Shown here in pieces: positions 1 to 10,680 of a DNA stretch of 19,209 bases; the first letter of the stretch is position 1; every line of letters starts with the position of its first letter. The translations under genes were made by a program, and so were the position numbers. The stretch is taken from the NCBI GenBank assembly GCA_963977675.1, contig CAXBPY010000056.1, forward strand, positions 1-19,209, read 5' to 3'. This DNA is from CAXBPY01 sp003455275. Lineage in GTDB: Bacteria; Bacteroidota; Bacteroidia; Chitinophagales; UBA10324. The notes beneath the pieces are model-generated. The model saw only the letters and a list, made by a program, of their open reading frames with translations, searched no databases and was not told the origin of the DNA.

Positions 1-492
<492 letters not shown>

Positions 493-571
493 TTAGAGAG
501 ATGTTTGCTTTTGTTTCCTTCTTATTTTTTCGTTCATTTTGATTTTTTGGAGCATACTATACTGTGTTGAC

Positions 572-645
572 AGTCCCGTAGCTCAGTTGGTTAGAGCACT
601 ACACTGATAATGTAGGGGTCGGCAGTTCAACTCTGCCCGGGACTA
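572..645 (+). tRNA. tRNA-Ile (GAU)
   Basis: Full cloverleaf: acceptor AGTCCCG (572-578) pairs with CGGGACT (638-644), the anticodon stem is CTACA/TGTAG, and the anticodon GAT is at 606-608. The discriminator is A and CCA is not encoded. It sits in the 16S-23S spacer, the usual position for tRNA-Ile. Confidence 0.97.
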
Positions 646-671
646 CTACATTTTTTTCAGTTTGATTCTAT

Positions 672-745
672 GGGGAATTAGCTCAGCTGGCTAGAGCACC
701 TGCTTTGCAAGCAGGGGGTCGTCGGTTCGATTCCGACATTCTCCA
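672..745 (+). tRNA. tRNA-Ala (UGC)
   Basis: Acceptor GGGGAAT (672-678) pairs with ATTCTCC (738-744) with one G-U pair. The anticodon stem CCTGC/GCAGG encloses loop TTTGCAA, with anticodon TGC at 706-708. The discriminator is A and there is no encoded CCA. It is the second tRNA of the 16S-23S spacer, giving the classical Ile-Ala pair. Confidence 0.97.
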
Positions 746-767
746 CATTTCGATTTTAATCGGAGAT

Positions 768-779
768 GTTCTTTGACAT
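768..779 (+). promoter_or_regulatory. boxA-like antitermination motif before 23S rRNA
   Basis: GTTCTTTGACAT resembles the boxA element (E. coli core CTCTTTAACA) recognised by NusB/S10 in rRNA transcripts. It lies about 40 bases before the 23S gene, where such elements are expected. The first nine bases recur at 10894 in the tRNA-tuf operon. Confidence 0.6.
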
Positions 780-784
780 ATTGG

Positions 785-800
785 ATAGGTAAAGAGAAAA
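785..800 (+). other. 5' arm of the pre-23S processing stem
   Basis: ATAGGTAAAGA (785-795) followed by GAAAA pairs with the segment at 3672-3687 (reverse complement ATAGGTAAAGA then AAAAA), giving 16 bp with one G-U pair. The two arms lie just outside the 23S ends, the place where RNase III-type processing stems occur in bacterial pre-rRNA. Confidence 0.75.
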
Positions 801-809
801 TATAGATTT

Positions 810-3669
<2,860 letters not shown>

Positions 3670-3671
3670 TT

Positions 3672-3687
3672 TTTTTTCTTTACCTAT
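3672..3687 (+). other. 3' arm of the pre-23S processing stem
   Basis: TTTTTTCTTTACCTAT is the complement of 785-800 (11 consecutive Watson-Crick pairs, then a G-U and four A-T pairs). It directly follows the 23S 3' end. Confidence 0.75.
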
Positions 3688-3719
3688 TCAATTTATGTCA
3701 TAATAATATTTTAAGACAT

Positions 3720-3829
3720 TATGGTGACTTGGCTTGGAGGTTCACCTCTTCCCTTTCCGAACAGAGAAGTTAAGCTCCACTGCGCCGATGGTACTTCGCA
3801 ATCATGTGGGAGAGTAGGTTGTTGCCATA
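3720..3829 (+). rRNA. rrf: 5S ribosomal RNA
   Basis: About 110 nt. The terminal helix TATGGTGAC (3720-3728) pairs with GTTGCCATA (3821-3829) through a G-U pair. Internal conserved blocks CCGAACAGAGAAGTTAAG (near 3757-3774) and GCGCCGATGGTACT (near 3782-3795) are typical of Bacteroidota 5S rRNA. It completes the order 16S-Ile-Ala-23S-5S. Confidence 0.95.
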
Positions 3830-3835
3830 TTTTTT

Positions 3836-3869
3836 AACCCCTGATTCAGTAATGAGTTGGGGGTTTTTT
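3836..3869 (+). terminator. Intrinsic terminator of the rRNA operon
   Basis: AACCCC (3836-3841) pairs with GGGGTT (3860-3865), and the stem is followed by a run of T (3864-3869 and beyond). It lies seven bases after 5S. The next start codon is only ten bases downstream. Confidence 0.85.
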
Positions 3870-3879
3870 ATTTTTGCAT

Positions 3880-5193
3880 ATGGCTCAACAAAAGAAGGTT
3901 CTTATTCTGACTTATTACTGGTATCCAGCCGGTGGCAGTGGTGTTCAAAGGTTTATTAAGTTCGTTAAATACATTAGAGATTATGGATGGGAACCGATTA
4001 TATACACGGCGCAAAATCCAGAGTACCCAGTTCTAGATTATTCACTAGGTAAGGATATTAAAAACGATTTTGATGTGATTAAGACTAAAATATTTGAGCC
4101 ATATTCTTTTTACAAATATTTTATTGGGCTGAATCAAAAGGAAAGAATGAATCCAGCCTTTTTTTCTGAAAGAAAGAAAAATAGGTTAGCGGAAAATATT
4201 TCTGTGTGGGTTAGAGGGAATTTATTTATACCAGATGCAAGGAAGTTTTGGGTCATTCCTTCAGTAAGGTTTTTGGTAAAATATTTAAGAAGTAATAAAG
4301 TAAATGCGATTATCTCTACTGGACCACCACATAGTATGCATCGAATTGGTTTACATCTTCACCGTAAAACCGAAATACCCTGGCTGGCAGACTTCAGGGA
4401 TCCATGGACAAGCATTGATTTTTATCATGAACTAAAATTGTCAAAATGGGCAGATAAAAAACATCACAGAATGGAGGCGGAAGTATTGAGAGAGGCAGAT
4501 GCAGTATCAGTAATCGGTTGGACAATGGGAGAAGAAATGAAGAAACTTGTGAAGAGGGATTACGATGTAATTACGAATGGATTTGATACAGAAGATTCTT
4601 TTAACGATGATGTTGAATTAGATAAAAAATTTTCAATTGCTCATATAGGAACTATGGTTAGAGCAAGAAACGCTACCGAATTATGGGGCGCCCTTAAAGA
4701 GTTGCTAGATGAAATTCCGGAACTAAAGAAAGACCTTGAAATTAAATTAGTCGGAAAAGTTGATTTACTCGTGAAAGAATCCTTAGATGAATACGGATTA
4801 ACGGGTTTTACTAATTTTATTTCTTATCTGAAGCATGATGATGTAATAAAGGTTCAAGTAAGTTCGCAAGTATTATTGTTAATGGTGAATCGTACCCCGA
4901 CAGCAAAAGGGATAATTACCGGAAAAATTTTCGAATACTTAGCGAGCGGCCGTCCTATTGTATGCATCGGGCCTTATGATGGAGATGCGGCCCGAGTACT
5001 AAAAGAAGCAAATACTGGATATATGGTTGGGTTTGATGAGAAGGATAAAATGAAATTTGTGATCCGCGACTTGTATAATCAGTTTAGATCAGGAAGTTTA
5101 AAAGGCAGAAATGAAAACATAGAAATTTTTTCGAGGAAGTATCTTACTTCAAAGCTTGCGGATTTGTTAAATCAAATTTCAAACTCAAAATAG
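3880..5193 (+). CDS. GT-B glycosyltransferase (group 1/GT4-like)
   Basis: A 437-residue protein, probably a cytoplasmic or membrane-associated sugar transferase acting in surface-glycan assembly; donor and acceptor cannot be read from the sequence. The N-terminal half starts KKVLILTYYWYPAGGSGVQR, the Rossmann-like opening with a glycine-rich loop seen in many Bacteroidota glycosyltransferases. The C-terminal half carries GKIFEYLASGRPIV (348-361) and a downstream acidic region ending at E376, matching the nucleotide-sugar site of GT-B enzymes. Start: ATG at 3880; an in-frame TTG two codons earlier is less likely. There is no Shine-Dalgarno motif and only ten bases separate the rRNA terminator from the ATG, so no normal promoter fits. 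Arginine is coded mostly by AGA/AGG (about 18 of 24), unlike several neighbours. The last nine bases overlap the convergent gene at 5185. Confidence 0.85.
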   Translation: MAQQKKVLILTYYWYPAGGSGVQRFIKFVKYIRDYGWEPIIYTAQNPEYPVLDYSLGKDIKNDFDVIKTKIFEPYSFYKYFIGLNQKERMNPAFFSERKKNRLAENISVWVRGNLFIPDARKFWVIPSVRFLVKYLRSNKVNAIISTGPPHSMHRIGLHLHRKTEIPWLADFRDPWTSIDFYHELKLSKWADKKHHRMEAEVLREADAVSVIGWTMGEEMKKLVKRDYDVITNGFDTEDSFNDDVELDKKFSIAHIGTMVRARNATELWGALKELLDEIPELKKDLEIKLVGKVDLLVKESLDEYGLTGFTNFISYLKHDDVIKVQVSSQVLLLMVNRTPTAKGIITGKIFEYLASGRPIVCIGPYDGDAARVLKEANTGYMVGFDEKDKMKFVIRDLYNQFRSGSLKGRNENIEIFSRKYLTSKLADLLNQISNSK

Positions 5194-6189
5194 TTTTTTA
5201 AATTCTTCTTCAAGTTCTGAAATTGTTTTAGGACAAATAATGTTTTTTCCTTCAATGAATTTCAGCAAATAGTTCCGCGATTCTTCATGCTCAAACTTTG
5301 CTAGATGAATGAGTGAAACCACTTTATGCACCGAAGAAAAATTTACCAGCGCATTGGAACCCACGCCCAGCACCATTTGCGGAACTCCTTTGAGCAACTC
5401 AACCGGAAATCTTTTTTCCATTTGCTGAATGCTGCTCAGCTCTTTTGGCGGCGCCCACGATGGATGAGGTTTTAAAATCAGGTTCATCGAATTTTCCGTA
5501 GAAAAATTTTTTATCACTTCAATTACTTCATTCGGGAAACTCATTTCTTCATCGCCGCCGTCAATCCAGATAATATCGGGAGTGGGAATGTGAAATTTTT
5601 CCATCAGCAATTTCAAGTTGCTTTGAAAAAAATCGTGCGGCTTCGGTTCGTAGCGAATAAATTTTTTGCGGCACTTCCGCAGCAACATTCCCGGCGCGAA
5701 ATAATTTTTATTCATCCGTATCAAATCATAATACCAGCCGGTGGCGCGGAAAAAAAACAAGCGGCGCAAAAATCTTTTCCGGTAATCGCTGCTATACCAA
5801 AAGCGAAACGGATTATTCGCCGAAGGGAATTCAATAGAGTCCGCATCGTTGAAACCCTCCTTCGAGAGATAATCAACATTGTAGAAAAAAACTTTGTTGC
5901 GTTTTTTCAGGTTGCGCAAAATCCACAGCCCCCATATTTCATAGGTGTGAAAACCAAACAGAATTTCTTTTCCGTTGTATGCGTCAATAATTTTTTCGCA
6001 ACCTTTCCGGTAATTGAAATGCCCCTGCATGGAAGCATCAGTAATGTCAGGAAAATAATTGTGTTTGATTCCGGCGAGCTTGCAGAAATCGCCAACTGCT
6101 TCGGTGTTCGAAATAATTTCGAGTTCATTCAAATCAAACTGATGCAGCGCAAATACTATTGACTGAAATGATGGAGCAAACATTATCAT
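5185..6189 (-). CDS. Putative glycan-related transferase with an L-K-P-H-P motif
   Basis: About 334 residues. I do not recognise a named family with certainty. The C-terminal half reads like a GT-B fold: DIIWIDGGDEE, then LILKPHPSW (H242 central), then a Gly-Val-Gly-Ser-Asn stretch. The K-P-H-P pattern is seen in polysialyltransferase-like and capsule or LPS transferases. The N-terminal half is rich in aromatic and basic residues with no signal peptide or clear membrane helix. The start is ATG at 6189 or 6183; a TTG at 6198 is possible but weaker. The gene converges on the glycosyltransferase and overlaps its 3' end by nine bases. A role in surface polysaccharide synthesis is inference from motif and neighbour. 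Confidence 0.65.
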   Translation of the reverse strand: MIMFAPSFQSIVFALHQFDLNELEIISNTEAVGDFCKLAGIKHNYFPDITDASMQGHFNYRKGCEKIIDAYNGKEILFGFHTYEIWGLWILRNLKKRNKVFFYNVDYLSKEGFNDADSIEFPSANNPFRFWYSSDYRKRFLRRLFFFRATGWYYDLIRMNKNYFAPGMLLRKCRKKFIRYEPKPHDFFQSNLKLLMEKFHIPTPDIIWIDGGDEEMSFPNEVIEVIKNFSTENSMNLILKPHPSWAPPKELSSIQQMEKRFPVELLKGVPQMVLGVGSNALVNFSSVHKVVSLIHLAKFEHEESRNYLLKFIEGKNIICPKTISELEEEFKKLF

Positions 6190-6329
6190 GTGCCACAAAT
6201 GAAAGAAGTTATTCGATCAATTTTATTAGTTATTAGTGAATACAGAATGAAGAAATAATTCCGCCCCTGCACAATTGCCATAGAATACGGGGACAAAAAA
6301 TCTTCAATCAAAAAATAATCGAAATCATA

Positions 6330-6345
6330 TCCTGTTCGAACAGGA
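6330..6345. repeat. 16-bp perfect palindrome downstream of the PurF-type gene
   Basis: TCCTGTTCGAACAGGA is its own reverse complement. It lies eight bases past the stop codon of the gene ending at 6354 on the minus strand. As RNA it folds into a short stem around TCGA but is not followed directly by a T run, so it is either a weak 3'-end hairpin or a site for a dimeric DNA-binding protein. Confidence 0.7.
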
Positions 6346-6353
6346 CAGAAATC

Positions 6354-8243
6354 CTAATAAGCTCTCACACTCTTCCCTTCCATATAATTAATGAAGGAGC
6401 GGTTCACTACTTTGTTTCCGCCGTGTGTGGGATAGTTGCCATTGAAATACCATGCGCCGGTGTGGTTGGGGCAAGCGCGATGCAGGTTTTCTATTTTCTG
6501 AAAAATAACTTTCACTTCGGCATTCACACTTTCATCTTTCACGAGTTCAGCAATCTTGTCCGAAATTTCTTCAGCAGAAAATGGTTCGTAAATCATTTTC
6601 ACTTTGTTAGAAATCTGCTCCACCGGTTTTTCATTTTCGGCAAGGCAGAGTTCATACACTTCATCCAATTTATTTTCCATTCCTCTTTCCTTCAGCAATG
6701 CCACAGCGGCGCGGAAAGCAATGAACTCTCCCATCTTGCTCATATCAATTCCATAACAATCAGGATAGCGGATTTGTGGAGCCGATGAAACAATAATTAT
6801 TTTTTTCGGATGAAGACGGTCGAGCATTTTAATAATGCTTTGCTTCAAAGTGGTGCCGCGCACAATGCTGTCGTCAATCACCACAATGGAATCAATGCCT
6901 TCGCGAATGCTGCCGTAAGTGATGTCATATACATGCTCCACCATTTCGTTGCGCTCGCTGTCCTGTGTAATGAAGGTTCGCATCTTCACATCTTTGATTG
7001 CAATTTTTTCGATGCGCAAGCGGCGGCGCAAAATTTCCTGCACGCGCTCGTCGCTCTCCACTGCTTTCGGTTCGCGAATGGCCTTCATCTTCCATTCGTT
7101 CAGCACATCTTCTCCGCCCTTTATCAATCCGTAGAAAGCAACTTCTGCAGTATTTGGTATGAAGGAGAAAACGGTGTTCTTAAAATCGTGATTGATTTCA
7201 TTCACCACTTGCTCGGTTAAATAATTGCCAAGCATTTTTCTTTCGTTGTAAATATCTACATCACTCCCGCGACTGAAATAAATGCGCTCGAAGCTGCAAG
7301 AAGTTTTTTCTTTCTTCGGCTGACACTCGAACTCGCCGTAATTTCCTCTCTGGTCTATGATGAGTGCGCAGCCGGGAGTGAGTTCCTTGATTTCAGAAAG
7401 CGGAATATGAAAAGCAGTTTGAAGCGCTGTGCGTTCCGACGCTGCGACTACCAGTTCATCATTTGCAAAATAGTATGATGGACGAATGCCGCGTGCATCA
7501 CGCAATACAAACGCGACGCCTGTTCCACTCATGCCAACCATATTATAGCCGCCGTCGAATTCAGCTGTTGCATTTTTAAGTATGTTGTGAAAGTTTACTT
7601 CTTCGCCAATTTTCTGATTCAGCTCTGTGCGTGATATATCAAGGTTCTTCAGTGAATCATGCACGCGCTCAATTTCAGAATCGAGATGTGCGCTCATTCG
7701 CTCCAACACAATTGCTGTGTCGGGTCGGTCGCTTAGTTCTTCGTTGAAGGAACCAAGTTCTTCAATATTGGTGAGATTAAAATTGCCGCACATCTGCAAA
7801 CTGCGCAGCGCACTTTGGTCGTTGATGATGAACGGATGGCAACTATCCAATTCATTTTTTCCATGAGTTCCGTAGCGCAAGTGTCCCATCATTATTTCAC
7901 CAACAAACTGTGCGTTCTTTTTCAGCCATTCTGTGTTGTCGAATAATTCCGGATTTAGTTTTTTCAGTTCAGAAATCTTTGAACCAATTTGTTGAAATAT
8001 TTCTGAGATGGCTTGGGGTGAATTCGAGCGCTGACGATTCATAAAATGAGCACGCGAACTCAAACCTAATTTCACAACACCTACACCTGCTCCATCTTGT
8101 CCGCGGTTGTGCTGTTTCTCCATGAGCAGATACAATTTGTTCAGACCATAGAGAGGTGTTCCGTATTTTTCTTTGTAGTAGTCGAGCGGTTTCCGTAATC
8201 GAATCAGTGCTACACCGCACTCGTGCTTAATCGCGTCGCTCAT
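6354..8243 (-). CDS. purF: Amidophosphoribosyltransferase, long PurF-type form
   Basis: 629 residues. The family catalyses the first step of purine synthesis, forming phosphoribosylamine from PRPP and glutamine in the cytoplasm. The N-terminal glutaminase (Ntn) domain has Cys9 in HECGVALIRL after an eight-residue leader, implying propeptide removal to expose the nucleophile, and NRGQDGAG shortly after. The phosphoribosyltransferase domain carries the PRPP loop VVIDDSIVRGTT (454-465) and RYPDCYGIDMS downstream. It is about 120 residues longer than E. coli PurF, with extra sequence before the PRPP loop and a C-terminal tail ending in a WYFNGNYPTHGG segment. I recall long forms in other Bacteroidota, sometimes beside a shorter PurF, so it may be a paralogue. 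Start ATG at 8243; a -7-type element lies 23 bases upstream. It appears monocistronic. Confidence 0.85.
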   Translation of the reverse strand: MSDAIKHECGVALIRLRKPLDYYKEKYGTPLYGLNKLYLLMEKQHNRGQDGAGVGVVKLGLSSRAHFMNRQRSNSPQAISEIFQQIGSKISELKKLNPELFDNTEWLKKNAQFVGEIMMGHLRYGTHGKNELDSCHPFIINDQSALRSLQMCGNFNLTNIEELGSFNEELSDRPDTAIVLERMSAHLDSEIERVHDSLKNLDISRTELNQKIGEEVNFHNILKNATAEFDGGYNMVGMSGTGVAFVLRDARGIRPSYYFANDELVVAASERTALQTAFHIPLSEIKELTPGCALIIDQRGNYGEFECQPKKEKTSCSFERIYFSRGSDVDIYNERKMLGNYLTEQVVNEINHDFKNTVFSFIPNTAEVAFYGLIKGGEDVLNEWKMKAIREPKAVESDERVQEILRRRLRIEKIAIKDVKMRTFITQDSERNEMVEHVYDITYGSIREGIDSIVVIDDSIVRGTTLKQSIIKMLDRLHPKKIIIVSSAPQIRYPDCYGIDMSKMGEFIAFRAAVALLKERGMENKLDEVYELCLAENEKPVEQISNKVKMIYEPFSAEEISDKIAELVKDESVNAEVKVIFQKIENLHRACPNHTGAWYFNGNYPTHGGNKVVNRSFINYMEGKSVRAY

Positions 8244-8265
8244 TCAGTTTATTTGGATTAAGAGG

Positions 8266-8273
8266 CAAATTTA
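8266..8273 (-). promoter_or_regulatory. Possible -7 promoter element for the PurF-type gene
   Basis: On the minus strand the sequence is TAAATTTG, an exact match to the Bacteroidota -7 consensus TAnnTTTG, 22 bases before the ATG at 8243. No convincing TTTG partner is present 19-21 bases upstream, so the call is tentative. Confidence 0.4.
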
Positions 8274-8455
8274 AATTTCGTTACTCGTTAATTGATATTC
8301 GTTGTAGCTAAATACAAATACAGAATTGTGAATCATTTTTCACGCGTGGAAAAAAAATCAGACGAGGAAATTGAAATGTGATTTGTGTTTTCATATTTGA
8401 CAAAAAATGCAGTGGCATAATTCTTTCAAAGCGCTCCGAAAAAAAAATCAAAATC

Positions 8456-9019
8456 ATGTTGAGCTTCACTCATTCAAAATCATCACTCACGAAATCCCGC
8501 ACAGCGGGAAAGAAGAAATTTTTCTTCCTCGTTTTCATCAGCTTTATATCAATTACTTCAATTTCTTCTGCGCAAGAAATTATTAAGGGAATGAAAAACA
8601 CTAATTCAATCAAGAAGGGAAGTGTCGCTTTGCCTCAAGTCCGGTTTAAAACCGGCGAAATGGTAATGATGCACAACACTGATGATGGAATGAGTTTCGA
8701 TATCATTAAAAACGGGAAAACTACTCCGCTTTTCGACCCATGTGCAGATTGTGTTTTTGGGCAAACCGCAGAGTTCGATATTGATGGTGATGGAAAAACA
8801 GAGGTCATTATTGGAACCCGATTGACTCCGGAAACTTTTGAAGTAAAGATTTTTCATAAAGAAGAATTCCAGGTGGAATATGCTCTCTTCACAACCATCT
8901 CCGGACAAGATCACTGCGAATTTTTAGGTGACAATACTGTTAAGATTTATTCGCTCGATGGAAAAGTTTCGCATCTAAAATTCAAGTCGGACGGAACATG
9001 GATTGTGTTAGATAATTAA
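8456..9019 (+). CDS. Secreted hypothetical protein with one VCBS/FG-GAP-like calcium loop
   Basis: 187 residues from ATG 8456; an upstream in-frame start would put about 26 non-conserved-looking residues before the signal peptide. Residues 1-20 are polar and basic, 21-38 hydrophobic (FFFLVFISFISIT), with a likely signal-peptidase cut after SSA39, so the protein is exported. The mature part contains D-I-D-G-D-G-K-T-E at 108-116, the acidic loop of VCBS/FG-GAP repeats, but only one copy. Two cysteines (C96 and C99) lie just before it. The small size suggests a compact beta-rich periplasmic or surface protein rather than a large adhesin. Function unknown. A weak promoter-like CATATTTG lies at 8392-8399. 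Confidence 0.7.
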   Translation: MLSFTHSKSSLTKSRTAGKKKFFFLVFISFISITSISSAQEIIKGMKNTNSIKKGSVALPQVRFKTGEMVMMHNTDDGMSFDIIKNGKTTPLFDPCADCVFGQTAEFDIDGDGKTEVIIGTRLTPETFEVKIFHKEEFQVEYALFTTISGQDHCEFLGDNTVKIYSLDGKVSHLKFKSDGTWIVLDN

Positions 9020-9050
9020 CCAATCCATCATTCATTCTTTCTTTCAATGG

Positions 9051-9081
9051 TTTGGTAGTCTCACTTCCCAATATATTTTTG
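9051..9081 (+). promoter_or_regulatory. Promoter of rpsU (Bacteroidota -33/-7 type)
   Basis: TTTG at 9051-9054 and TATTTTTG at 9074-9081 are separated by exactly 19 bases, matching the Bacteroidota vegetative consensus TTTG-N19-TAnnTTTG. Transcription would begin near 9087, leaving a leader of about 20 bases. A GTG at 9081 lies inside the -7 element, which rules it out as the start of translation. Confidence 0.75.
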
Positions 9082-9107
9082 TGCCCCCGTTAGAAAATCG
9101 GATAATA

Positions 9108-9308
9108 ATGTTAATTGTTGACACACGCGAAAGCGAATCATTAGACAGAGCACTCAAAAAATTTAAGAAGAAATTTGAGAAAGCTCAGATTTTGAAACAA
9201 CTCAGAACAAGACAGTCTTATACCAAGAAGTCAGTTCGTGACCGTCAAACAGTTTTGCGCGCTGTGTATCGCGAGCAACTGATGCGTGAGTCAGAAGGCG
9301 GGCTATAA
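9108..9308 (+). CDS. rpsU: 30S ribosomal protein bS21
   Basis: 66 residues, highly basic, beginning MLIVDTRESESLDRALKKFK. This matches bS21, a small-subunit protein at the mRNA exit/platform region near the 16S 3' end. The start is ATG at 9108: it gives the usual N-terminus and length, while the upstream GTG falls in the promoter. In Bacteroidota, bS21 is known to help hide the anti-Shine-Dalgarno sequence, which fits the lack of Shine-Dalgarno motifs here; the leader CGGATAATA before this ATG has none either. The recombinase gene starts 43 bases downstream, then hpf, so the three are probably one transcript. Confidence 0.93.
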   Translation: MLIVDTRESESLDRALKKFKKKFEKAQILKQLRTRQSYTKKSVRDRQTVLRAVYREQLMRESEGGL

Positions 9309-9351
9309 TCATTTTATTTATTGCTTATCTTTGATTAAGCAATAGTGGAAG

Positions 9352-10233
9352 ATGGAAATCAATAGTTTTCTTAATTATCTTCAATTCGAAAAAAGATTTT
9401 CACAGCACACAGTAGCAGCGTATGAAAGCGACCTGTTACAGTTTTCAGAATACTTAGAAAAAACTTACGAACTCTCAGAACCAAGCCAGGTGCGGCATAC
9501 CCAAATCCGCAGCTGGCTTGTCACTTTAATAGAGAGGGATGTAACACCAAGAAGTATTAATCGAAAAATTTCTTCTCTAAAAACATATTTTAAATTCTTA
9601 CTTAGGAAGGGAGAAATTGTGAAGGACCCAATGACAAAAGTTCAATCCCCAAAAGTTTCAAAGCGGCTTCCGGTTTTTGTCGAAGAAAAAAACCTTCAAA
9701 CATTCATTAATGCTTTTCCATTCGCTGATGATTATTCCGGAATCAGGAATAAAACCATTCTCATTTTATTCTATTCAACAGGTATGCGATTGAGCGAGCT
9801 GATAAATCTTCAGACAACAGACATTCGTTTTGATAATAACACATTGAAAGTTTTAGGTAAGGGAAACAAAGAAAGATTGATTCCGTTTGGATCTGAAGTG
9901 AAGCTTCTGTTGAAAGAATATTTAAAGGTTCGTGAAAAAGAAATGAAACCGACTATTAATGCTCTCTTCCTTACCGAAAAAGGAGAACCAATTTATCAAA
10001 GAATGGTTTACCGGATTGTGAATGAACAGTTAAATGCAATGACGACGGTTGACAAAAAAAGTCCGCATGTTCTTCGCCACACTTTCGCCACTCACATGCT
10101 TAATCACGGCGCAGAAATAAATGCAATTAAAGAAATCCTGGGACACTCAAGCCTGGCAGCTACTCAGGTTTATACTCACAATACAATCGATAAATTGAAA
10201 AATATTTATAAGCAAGCACACCCAAAAGCATAA
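9352..10233 (+). CDS. Site-specific tyrosine recombinase, XerC/XerD type
   Basis: 293 residues, normal length for XerC/D, the enzymes that resolve chromosome dimers at dif. The N-terminal SAM-like core-binding domain (about 1-90) begins INSFLNYLQFEKRFSQHT. The catalytic domain (about 105-290) has all six expected active-site residues: R146 (TGMRLSEL), K170 (LGKGNKER), H239 and R242 (PHVLRHTFATHML), H265 (LGHSS) and nucleophile Y274 (QVYTH). Start ATG at 9352. Its place between rpsU and hpf is, to my knowledge, common in Bacteroidota, so it looks like the housekeeping Xer enzyme rather than a phage integrase. Which of XerC or XerD it is cannot be settled from sequence alone. Confidence 0.92.
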   Translation: MEINSFLNYLQFEKRFSQHTVAAYESDLLQFSEYLEKTYELSEPSQVRHTQIRSWLVTLIERDVTPRSINRKISSLKTYFKFLLRKGEIVKDPMTKVQSPKVSKRLPVFVEEKNLQTFINAFPFADDYSGIRNKTILILFYSTGMRLSELINLQTTDIRFDNNTLKVLGKGNKERLIPFGSEVKLLLKEYLKVREKEMKPTINALFLTEKGEPIYQRMVYRIVNEQLNAMTTVDKKSPHVLRHTFATHMLNHGAEINAIKEILGHSSLAATQVYTHNTIDKLKNIYKQAHPKA

Positions 10234-10260
10234 AAAATTTTTTGAAAAAACTTTCACACT

Positions 10261-10563
10261 ATGGAAATAAAAATTCACTCAGTTCATTTTCATGCCGACC
10301 AAAAATTAATAGACTTCATAAATGATAAACTTTCCAGAATAGAACAAATATTTGATAAGATTCATGAAGCTGAAGTTTTTCTTAAGCTAGACGCAAATAG
10401 TCACGAGGTCAGGGACAAGATTGCAGAAATTAAACTCAACCTTCCGGGAAAGATTTTATTCTGTGAAGAGCGAAGCAAAGTATTTGAAGAATCAGTAGAC
10501 GAAGCAGTAAGCCATATGCTTCGGCAAGTCAAGAAATACAAAGAGAAAATACAAGGCGAATAA
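10261..10563 (+). CDS. hpf: Ribosome hibernation-promoting factor, short form (RaiA/HPF family)
   Basis: 100 residues forming a single S30AE-type domain (beta-alpha-beta-beta-beta-alpha). It starts MEIKIHSVHFHADQKLIDFI and ends in a basic helix, MLRQVKKYKEKIQGE. The family binds the 30S decoding centre and inactivates or dimerises ribosomes in stationary phase. The C-terminal dimerisation domain of long HPF is absent, as expected at this length. It lies 27 bases after the recombinase gene with no promoter visible between them, so it probably shares the rpsU transcript. That pairs a ribosome-assembly protein and a hibernation factor on one message. Confidence 0.92.
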   Translation: MEIKIHSVHFHADQKLIDFINDKLSRIEQIFDKIHEAEVFLKLDANSHEVRDKIAEIKLNLPGKILFCEERSKVFEESVDEAVSHMLRQVKKYKEKIQGE

Positions 10564-10577
10564 TTTTTTAGCTGAAC

Positions 10578-10607
10578 TTTTATTTTTTAACTCGCCTGCT
10601 ATATTTG
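10578..10607 (+). promoter_or_regulatory. Probable promoter of the tRNA-tuf-secE-nusG-rplK operon
   Basis: TATATTTG at 10600-10607 is an exact TAnnTTTG -7 element. The -33 region (CTTTTA from 10577) is a one-base miss of TTTG at the right distance. Transcription would start near 10614, about 67 bases before the first tRNA. Confidence 0.6.
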
Positions 10608-10680
10608 CGCACCTTTTTAATCAGGAAGAGGTTCAGTGTGCTTTAATAGCTGGGTTCCATGAAATGATTGTAAGGAAAAA

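Noticed and set aside
5590..6162. 190-codon open frame on the plus strand
   Set aside because: It is the mirror of the minus-strand gene at 5185-6189; its composition is odd (clusters of Arg, Ala, Phe) and it shows no domain, whereas the opposite frame has motif and fold features.
6423..7220. Plus-strand open frames within the PurF-type gene
   Set aside because: They are antisense shadows of a clearly homologous enzyme.
8606..8914. Minus-strand 102-codon frame
   Set aside because: It is antisense to the secreted protein, which has a signal peptide and a calcium-loop motif.
9081..9107. GTG start giving bS21 nine extra residues
   Set aside because: The GTG is part of the -7 promoter element, and the extra residues are not typical of bS21.
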